From Panulirus ornatus (Eukaryota; Arthropoda; Malacostraca; Decapoda; Palinuridae): a stretch of DNA of 64,000 bases. Each line of letters opens with the position of its first letter. Position 1 is the stretch's first letter. The notes under the pieces are model-generated. The model did not search any database. It had not been told where the DNA came from and worked only from the letters and a program-made list of their open reading frames with translations. The position numbers and the translations under genes were made by a program. The stretch covers positions 48,100,594 to 48,164,593 of the forward strand of contig NC_092230.1 of assembly GCF_036320965.1 (NCBI RefSeq). Reading direction: 5' to 3'. Below are positions 49,201 to 59,991 of the stretch, in pieces.

Positions 49201-52200
49201 AACACTCCAGTCATGACTCATGACCAAGATAACATTCCAGTCATGACCAAGATAACACTCCAGTCATGACCAAGATTACACTCCAGTCATGATTCATGGC
49301 CAAGATAACATTCCAGTCATGACCAAGATAACACTCCAGTCATGACTCATGACCAAGATAACACTCCAGTCATGACCAAGATTACACTCCAGTCATGATT
49401 CATGGCCAAGATAACATTCCAGTCATGACCAAGATAACATTCCAGTCATGACCAAGATAACACTCCAGTCATGACCAAGATAACACTCCAGTCATGACTC
49501 ATGACCAAGATAACATTCCAGTCATGACCAAGATAACACTCCAGTCATGACCAAGATTACACTCCAGTCATGATTCATGGCCAAGATAACATTCCAGTCA
49601 TGACCAAGATAACACTCCAATCATAGTTAACATCTTAACAAGATCACATCTAACTTATACATCATGATATACACCGTGTAACATACACATGACTGTATCA
49701 TACACTACACTGCATTATACACTATACTGTATCATACACACTACTCTGCATTATACACTATATTTTATCATACACAGTACACTGCATTATACACTATACT
49801 GTATCATACACACTACGCTGCATTATACAATATACCGTATCATAAACACCAAACAATGACAATGACCAACAATACAGTATACAGAACGCTGTATATCTTA
49901 CGCAACACCAGACATATCAAATATGTTACATTATGAACAGTATACTGTCATACATATCATATGTATCATACATCATCATACAACGTTATGCATCAACTCA
50001 TAAAGAGAATTTAGTGTCATACAAACGTATTTCACCATATACCACAGAATATTATCATACAGCCCATATTATAATACCACAATACCCACCATATAATGTA
50101 GAATATATTCATTACCATAACCATCATTCCATTTTTCATTATGTTATACATCAACGTAATACATATGTCATCGTACACATAACACGTACCGTCATACACA
50201 TCATATAATGTCATACATTATATACACCTGACAGTCATATATTCCATTCATCACCATACAATGTCATACATACCATATAACATTATACATATGTTATTCA
50301 GCATACACTGTGACCAACGATGCAAATGTCTGTAAGGTTTAATCCACACCAAACTACTGTTCATATACATTATGAATACCATACATCGCCGTAAACATTA
50401 TACATACCATAGCTTAATATAGATTATACACTATACATCGTCCATTGTTATACACTATAGCTCCAGCATATCATAACACGTTATACCCACCATCAAGAAC
50501 CATACAGAAACAAGGGCATGACGATCATACATTATGAATAACATCATAAAACAATAATATGATAAATGAGACAATAACTGAGTAAATATATTATCAACAC
50601 AGGCGACGTCTGGTCGTAAGAGTTACTGGGGAAAAAAAATATATTATTCCAAGGCCAGATAGGGACTGGAGTCCCAGCATCACTAATATATAATTTTATG
50701 ATCTTATAAATATATTCATAAAGTAAATTTTCATTCATTAAATTCCCGGACCATGAACTGACTGCAGGAAACCCATGGTTATATATTTAAATAAGGAGTA
50801 AAGTAATGCTCTTGGCAAGAATGTGACATAACATGGAAGAACTTGGTCTTCGTCTTCATGACTAATTAATTTCCAGGATTACTTTAATTTCTTAAATGAA
50901 AGCCAAAGCTAATTCTCAGATTGCTCTTATCAGTTGGGTGAAAACTGGATTGATTGATGAATTTGTGAGAGTGGCAAGACCAGGAGACAGCTGAACCCTC
51001 CAGCGGTTCTTGATCACACAAATTAAATCTATTTTCTAAAATGCTGAAGAAAAAATTATTTCATTCATTATTTTTTTGGTATGGTCAGGAAAAGCAAATA
51101 ACAATCGTTTATCAAAAGCTCAAAACTGGAAACATACATCGTTAACTGTACAACTGTAGCCCCAACAGCTGCTTGTTCAGCTGGTACAATGGGAATAATG
51201 ACCAGCTGGAGGTGCATGATGACGTCATCATTGTTGTTGGTTCGTCAAGTGGTTCCCAGGGCGACTTGCACAGACCACCGGCCTCGCCCGGTGAATGCCA
51301 ACACTTGATTGGCTGACTGGCTGCCAGATGTCACCAGTTTTCCACCCGCAGTGGTACCCAGTTGTTCTTGTCTCGAGACTTTCACTTATGTATCCACAAC
51401 CTTAATGTCTTTTATTGGCGTAAACATGACAAATTGTGCGCAATTTGAATATCAACAACTGGCAAGGCGTCACTGCAGCTGATTCTATATGTGGGTGGGC
51501 TTAAAATTGCATTGCACATGCGCGCTTAATCCGGTCAGTATACTAACCGGATTAATCTGGGGTAACCCCTTCCCAGTAAGCGAGAGGTAACACAGGGCCA
51601 AGGTACTAGTGTCGACCAGGGTACCGGTATACCAGGTCCCCAGTAGCCAACCTGAGAACGCCATGAACACAGCTGTTACCTATATTACCATCAACACCCT
51701 AGTTTACAAGCTAATTACCTCACCTGGGACTGGTGGAGGGACCAGTTATCTAACCTGGAACTGGTGGAGGACCAGTTACCTGGTCTGGGACTGGTGGAGG
51801 ACCAGTTATCTGACCTGGGACTGGTGGAGGACCAGTTATCTGACCTGGGACTGGTGGAGGGACCAGTTATCTGACCTGGGACTGGTGGAGGACCAGTTAC
51901 CTGGTCTGGGACTGGTGGAGGGACCAGTTATCTGACCTGGGACTGGTGGAGGACCAGTTATCTGACCTGGGACTGGTAGAGAGACCACTTATCTCACCTG
52001 GGACTGGTAGAGAGACCATTTATATCACCTGGGACTGGTAGAGAGACCAGCTATCTCACCTGGGACTGGTGGAGGGACTGTAGCCTGGGGTGGAGTAGGG
52101 CGGTGGAGGTCTGAGTGGAGGAGCTGGTGGCAGCCACATCTCCTCGAGCGGCACCCTGCCCGTGGACTCCACCAGGCCGGGCGTCGAGCTGCTCCTGCCC

Positions 52201-52850
52201 ATGGCCGCTGCAACAGGGGGAGCGGAAGTGAGAGGTCGGGGGAGAGGGAGAGGAGGGGGGAGAGGCCGAGGTGGAGGGTGGTGCTGGGGTCCGTGGTGGT
52301 GGTGGTGGGGCACGTCTAGTGGGGGAGAGAGAGAGAGAGAGACACACTTACAGGCAGGCATGGTCCGCGTCCCAGTACTGCACTTTAAAACACTCAAGAT
52401 ATAAACCACAAAATAAATATATATCACAACAAGCTGGGCTGACACAGGGGAGGGGGGGGGAACGACCAGCCGTGGTTGACTTTGCTAAGAAAACGGAGTC
52501 TTTGGTTGACATAGCAAAGAAAACGAGGAGACCTTTCCTGATAAAGAAAATGGAGACAACTGTTTTATATATAGCAAAGAAAACAGGAGCCAAAAGTAGC
52601 CAGCCAAAGGAACATGCAGAGACCCACAGGCGGGGGGTCGGGGGGGGGGGTGCAGAGACCCACAGGCGGGGGGTCGGGATGCAGAGACCCTCAGGCGGGG
52701 GGGGGGGGGCGCATGCAGAGACCCACAGGCGGGGGGTCTGGGGGTAAATGCAGAGACCCACAGGCGGGGGGGGGGGGGCGCATGCAGAGACCCACAGATA
52801 GGGGTCGAGGTATTGACAGAACTTACAAGGTTTAGGGTGTGTGTACGTGC

Positions 52851-52929
<79 letters not shown>

Positions 52930-55900
52930 AAAAATTTCTGTTTGATGTCAACATGCAGGATGGTGTATGTACACCATTGTAGCACCACAACTGCCCCTGC
53001 TACAGGCAAGGAGAGCGAGGCAAATCTTGTCATCTCATGGCAGATGGCAAGACGGGTCTAGCCTGCATGACGTACATGCAGGAGGACACGTGTACATGCA
53101 GGAGGACACGTCTACATGCAGAACATACACGAGCACAAAACATCAAGTTGATGTTATATGACAAGATCAAAAATGTGAACATTTTGTCCAAATATCAAGT
53201 CATGATAACTTGTACCAAAAACTTAATGATAAAGATTCACGTCACAAATGTAAATGAATTGATCAAGTTTTCCTGTACAAACGCATCGCCTTCATTTCAT
53301 GGGTAGATCATGGCGATCTTGAAGCATTTCTGATACACTGCATGACGTGAACACCTGAGCTGAAGCAAGACACCTTTACTGTGGCCAGCAGACTGGTCTG
53401 ATGACGTCAGGACTCCCACACCACACTTGGACCACACAAATGTATGGCAATAACAACCTACAACCTAAGGCAGTAACAACCTACAACCTAAGGCAGTAAC
53501 AACCTACAATCTAGGGCAGTAACAACCTACAACTTAGGGCAGTAACAACCTACAATCTAGGGCAATAACAACCCACAATCTAGGGCAGTAACAACCCACA
53601 ATCTAGGGCAGTAACAACCTACAATCTAGGGCAGTAACAACCTACAACCTAGGGCAGTAACAACCCACAATCTAGGGCAGTAACAACCCACAATCTAGGG
53701 CAGTAACAACCTACAACTTGGGGCAGTAACAACCCACAATCTAGGACAGTAACAACCTACAACTTAGGGCAGTAACAACCCACAATCTAGGGTAGTAACA
53801 ACCCACAATCTAGGACAGTAACAACCTACAACTTAGGGCAGTAACAACCCACAACCTAGGGCAGTAACAACCCACAATCTAGGGCAGTAACAACCTACAA
53901 TCTAGGGCAGTAACAACCTACAACTTGGGGCAGTAACAACCCACAATCTAGGACAGTAACAACCTACAACTTAGGGCAGTAACAACCCACAATCTAGGGC
54001 AGTAACAACCTACAATCTAGGGCAGTAACAACCTACAACTTGGGGCAGTAACAACCCACAATCTAGGGCAGTAACAACCTACAACTTGGGGCAGTAACAA
54101 CCCACAATCTAGGACAGTAACAACCTACAACTTAGGGCAGTAACAACCCACAATCTAGGACAGTAACAACCTACAACTTAGGGCAGTAACAACCCACAAT
54201 CTAGGGCAGTAACAACCTACAACTTGGGGCAGTAACAACCCACAATCTAGGGCAGTAACAACCTACAACTTAGGGCAGTAACAACCCACAATCTAGGGCA
54301 GTAACAACCTACAACTTAGGGCAGTGACAACCCACAATCTAGGGTAGTAACAACCCACAATCTAGGGTAGTAACAACCCACAATCTAGGGCAGTAACAAC
54401 CCACAATCTAGGGCAGTAACAACCTACAACTTAGGGCAGTAACAACCCACAATCTAGGACAGTAACAACCCACAATCTAGGGCAGTAACAACCCACAATC
54501 TAGGGCAGTAACAACCCACAATCTAGGGCAGTAACAACCCACAATCTAGGGCAGTAACAACCTACAACTTAGGGCAGTGACAACCCACAATCTAGGGCAG
54601 TAACAACCCACAATCTAGGGTAGTAACAACCCACAATCTAGGGCAGTAACAACCTACAACTTAGGGCAGTAACAACCCACAATCTATGGTAGTAACAACC
54701 CACAATCTAGGGCAGTAACAACCCACAATCTATGGTATTAACAACCCACAATCTATGGTAGTAACAACCCACAATCTAGGGCAGTAACAACCCACAATCT
54801 AGGGCAGTAACAACCCACAATCTATGGTAGTAACAACCCACAATCTAGGGCAGTAACAACCCACAATCTATGGTAGTAACAACCCACAATCTAGGGCAGT
54901 AACAACCCACAATCTAGGGCAGTAACAACCCACAATCTATGGTAGTAACAACCCACAATCTATGGTAGTAACAACCCACAATCTAGGGCAGTAACAACCC
55001 ACAATCTAGGGCAGTAACAACCCACAATCTATGGTAGTAACAACCCACAATCTAGGGCAGTAACAACCCACAATAAAGGAAAAGACAAACACAGAAAATG
55101 GGGTCAGTGTCTCTGGCGAGGAGGGTTAGCGTCGAGATTAAAACTTCCACTCAAGTGGTTGCCAACTGCTGGTGTCGGTCCAGTGGAAGGGTCTATGTGG
55201 AAGGGGCAGATAACAAGAGACCAGATGGTCCACAACGAGCCTATCTACGCTCATAATCATATATGTGGTAGACACAGTCCAGCACAAGGCTCTCCTCCAC
55301 CTACCACCTCCTCCTCCTACTCAACAGGTGGAAAAACAAGCTGTGAAGGGGCACCAGTTGGTATGGAGAAAGTATACTGCCACGGACGTTCTACAGGAAA
55401 GTGTGAAGAGGATAAGTTCCCTACTGTGACTGGTGTGGTCCCCCCCCCCCCCCCTTAGGAGGATCTAATCTGAAACGGAATTACAGAATGAGTTCAGTGT
55501 TCAGCCAGGAACTGCTGCTACTGCTTGATGAAACATGTATTCAACTGAGAGCAGACATCACTCAAGTGTTGGTCCAGCTCTGAACCTTACGTACCGAGTC
55601 TCTGAATTCATCAGACCTGGTAGGAATTTTATTCTACAACTCTGAAGGTAAAATATAAAAAACAAACTTTCCCTATGTTGCTGTTACATCTCCTGCATTT
55701 TTATTTCGCACCTTTTACTTTGAGTTGGTCGAAATTCTACTGAATGTGAAGACATTTTCTTGTTCTATATTATTGAAACTATATAGTATTTTGAACACTT
55801 CTATTTCATCTTCTCAGTCTCCACTAATTCAAAGTATACATAATTTTAAGTCTCGGCGTTTTTTCTTATGAGAGAAAAACATTTTGACTTCAGTTGAAGA

Positions 55901-58900
55901 CATTATTATATGGAATGAAAGTTAATAAAACGTCAGGTCCAGATAAGGTTTATCCGAGGAAAACGAAAGAGGCGAGAAATGAGACAGTTAAGATCTTACC
56001 TGCTGTCTTCAGTAAGTCATTAGCTACTGGAAGAGTTCCAGAGGATAAGAAGTTTGCTAAAGTAACGCTGATATTAGGAAAAGGTCATAAGTCAATGACC
56101 GGAAACTATCGCCCAATTAACTTAACGTCTGTAGATGGTAAACTTGTGGAAAGAATCGTTCAGGTCAACAATTGTACAATCATTTTGAAGGATCACCACT
56201 GAATAAACGAATGACTTATGGTCGTGACCAAATCGCACGTCAAATCTGCTTAATGTTTCTTATGATATCCTCAAGATGTACGATGAAAGTAAACAGATGA
56301 TGTCATCTATTTGGATTTTCTTAAAGTATTTGATAAAGTTATGCATCAGACGTTACTAGCAAAAGTCAGGTCCCATGATAGTTATGAGACTGTACATCAA
56401 TGGTTAGGAAATTGGTTGGCAGCCGTACACAAAGAGGAATGATTGATGGTCAAGCCTCAGATATGGTTAGACGTAACAAGTGGTGTGCCACAAGGATCAG
56501 TCTTAGCACCGGATCTCTTAATCATATATATCAAATGATAATGATAAAGAAAATTGGGCTGCATTTTAACAAATTGAAATTCTCCGACGATACTAAGCTG
56601 GGAAATCAAGTTAGAAGAGAAACTGAACATCTGTAGCTTCAAACTAACTACATCCAACTGATGGACTGGCCTAACCGGTGGCAAATGATATTCAATATCG
56701 ATAAATGCAAAGTCAGTTATAAAAGCGTGAGGGCAAGCTACAGTATGAATTCTATTAACCTACAAAAGGTGAATGTGGAAAAATACCTGTGTGTGTGACC
56801 TCTGGCGACCTTAAACCAGATAAACACCTCATAGCAGCAGCAATAAAGTTGAAATAAATCTCCGGCTCGGTAGATTGGGTTTATCGTACATAAGTCTAGG
56901 GAAATTATCCTTACACTTTACGTTTTCACTGGTGCGTCCCCAGCTCGATACTGTGTTCGGATAGAAAAGGAAAGATGAAGATATGATCTAACTCGGGCAT
57001 CACAAATTATGAAAGGCTTTGATAATCTGAATCTAATGAGCTACTTCAGGCTGGATCTAACCTGAGATCCCTCACCGTCACTCGTGACCAAATGATCTAA
57101 TGAGGAAAACCTCTTTTTTTGGGGGGAGGAGGATTGTGAACATCACTGTGGACACGTTCACCAACAGACAAGCCTCCAGGGCGGTCGTCTACACCGACTT
57201 ATTTCCGGAAACCTTTCCAGTTATTTCACAATGGATCATTGTTCTGTCTGCCAACTCCTACCTCACCATATCTACAAGTCTCAGAATTCTTGCAACATGA
57301 CGAACCGCCTCGGAAGGACTCTGTGGTCTGTTGCTGTGTCAATATCATTGTATTGCCTTCACGTATACACACACACAGGTCGAGGACCAGTCCTGAGCCT
57401 AGTGTGGGAGCCTGGAGCCCCTGAGGTCTGCCCTGTGCTGTGTCGCAGGAGGTGTGGCCAAGGGCAGGGGGAGAGTGTCACACGTCACACACACACACAC
57501 CATCACCTCCCCCACTCGGGCTCAAGCCTCCACAACCAACCTTTCTCCAGCGGCGCTTTTTTGTACTTTTCCAGTCTCTTGGCGGCGATGGCCTCGAGTC
57601 TGACCCTGGCGGCCGGGTACTCCTTGAGCACATCCCACATGTCCTTCTTGGAGAGGACGAACAGGTCACTGTAGCCGACCGAGCGAACTGACGCCGTCCG
57701 TCTGTTGCCTGTGGCGGAACCAGGAGGAGGAGGAGGTACGTTATCAAGGGCCAGGCTGGTGATGGTGAGGGGGGTCAGGCTGGTGATGGTGAGGGGAGTC
57801 AGGCTGGTGATGGTGAGGGGGGCCAGGCTGGTGATGGTGAGGGGGGTCAGGCTGGTCATGGTGAGGGGGGCCAGGCTGGTGATGGTGAGGGGGGCCAGGC
57901 TGGTGATGGTGAGGGGGCCAGGTTGGTGATAGTGAGGGGCTTGGCTGGTGATAATGTGAGGCCAGTCTGGTGATAGTGAAAGGCCAGGCTAGTCATAGTA
58001 TGAGGCCAAGCTGGTGATAGTGTGAGGCCAGGCTAGCGATAGTGTGAGGCCAGGCTAGTGATAATGAGGGGCCAGGCTAGTGATAGTGAGGGGCCAGGCT
58101 AGTGATAGTGAGGGGCCAGGCTAGTGATAGTGAGGGGTCAGGCTAGTGATAGTGAAGGTGTTATCTTAACGACTTGTTCCGGGTCATTATCGAGGAAACA
58201 TGGGAGACCCTCTACTACATCGGGATCACCCCGGGGGAGCCTAGCCAACCCTTGTGGTGTACCGGGATCACCCCGGGGGAGCCTAACCAACCCTTGTGGT
58301 GTACCGGGATCACCCCGGGGGAGCCTAGCCAACCCTTGTGGTGTACCGGGATCACCCCGGGGGAGCGTAGCCAACCCTTGTGGTGTACCGGGATCACCCC
58401 GGGGGAGCCTAGCCAACCCTTGTGGTGTACCGGGATCACCCCGGGGGAGCCTAGCCAACCCTTGTGGTGTACCGGGATCACCCCGGGGGAGCGTAGCCAA
58501 CCCTTGTGGTGTACCGGGATCACCCCGGGGGAGCCTAACCAACCCTTGTGGTGTACCGGGATCACCCCGGGGGAGCCTAACCAACCCTTGTGGTGTACGT
58601 AGATAAACACTTCACACAGGACATGAGCAGGTGGGGGAAGACACGCTATGGCAGGAGGTCACACAGCTGGAGGGCTGGACACAGCTGGAGGGCTGAACAC
58701 AGCTGGAGGGCTGAACACAGCTGGAGGGCTGGACACAGCTGGAGGGCTGGACACAGCTGGAGGGCTGGACACAGCTGGAGGGCTGAACACAGCTGGAGGG
58801 CTGGACACAGCTGGAGGGCTGGACACAGCTGGAGGGCTGGACACAGCTGGAGGGCTGGACACAGCTGGAGGGCTGGACACAGCTGGAGGCATCAAGTGGG

Positions 58901-59639
58901 TTAAGGAAATATACAAAACATAAGATCATAGTCATACGTAGCACACAAGTTCTCAGGTAGATGACCTCAAACACAGCAGAACCTCAAACTTAATTACCCG
59001 AAGACGTACGAGGTGAACACTAACTTCCTACATTAAGGTTGTGACAACACGACCGCTGGAGCTGTGTGCATGGTTGTGATGATAACGACAGGTTGGGTTG
59101 TGAGGAGGAGGAGGAGCAACACTGAGGCAATATCAGGTCAGCTGGGGGAAGTATGACCCCGAGTGTTGGCAGGGGGGGGGGTCCCACCTGTGTGCCAGCG
59201 GTCAGGGGGGGGAGGGCGTGACACCCCCCCCCCCCCGTACCTCCACAGGTCAACGTGAGGGGAGTGTGGGAAGGTCACTCAGCCGGGGAGGGGAGGAGAG
59301 GGGAGGGAGGTCACATGTGAGGTAAGTGTTGTCATGTGTGAGTGCGTGTGTTGGTGACTGGGTCGAGCGCTGGTCACACATGTGTGGCTCAGGAAGGGAG
59401 ACGAGAGGGAGCCTGGGGCCTGGGAGGGGACTGTGAGAGGCGCTGCAGTAGAGGATATGTAACACAGAAATTAGATATAGTTACTTTTCTAGGTACAGAT
59501 TATAATTGCTTAAGTCTTCTACAAGTATATTAAAAAGATATAGTTACTTCTACTATATTCAATGACTACTACAATGACATAATGTAGAGTTACTTATAAA
59601 AGTATATAGATTAGATATTGCTACTTGTAGTGAAGATGC

Positions 59640-59685
<46 letters not shown>

Positions 59686-59695
59686 TACAGACACA

Positions 59696-59758
<63 letters not shown>

Positions 59759-59923
59759 TACAGACACATCACACACACACACACGCACACACACACATCA
59801 CACATACACACACACACATCACACACAGACAGTCGAGTCGTGGTAACCCGGGACAAGGTTCTTCCTCCGTTCAGTGAGTGACTTTTTTGTCCATAGCTTT
59901 ACTTAGACATTTCTCCTTGAGTC

Positions 59924-59991
<68 letters not shown>

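Noticed and set aside
52348..53061. ORFs of 158-192 codons around the (AT)n and G-rich repeat
   Set aside because: Translations are IYIY runs and repeat peptides; no domain.
58124..58974. ORFs of 85-160 codons on both strands
   Set aside because: Units of 42 and 18 bases are multiples of three, so any stop-free frame stays open. They are repeat artefacts inside a CNG intron.
59150..59300. Possible extra CNG exon near a GTACGG donor
   Set aside because: The neighbouring CNBD exons join perfectly in phase without it and the candidate has stops or no homology.
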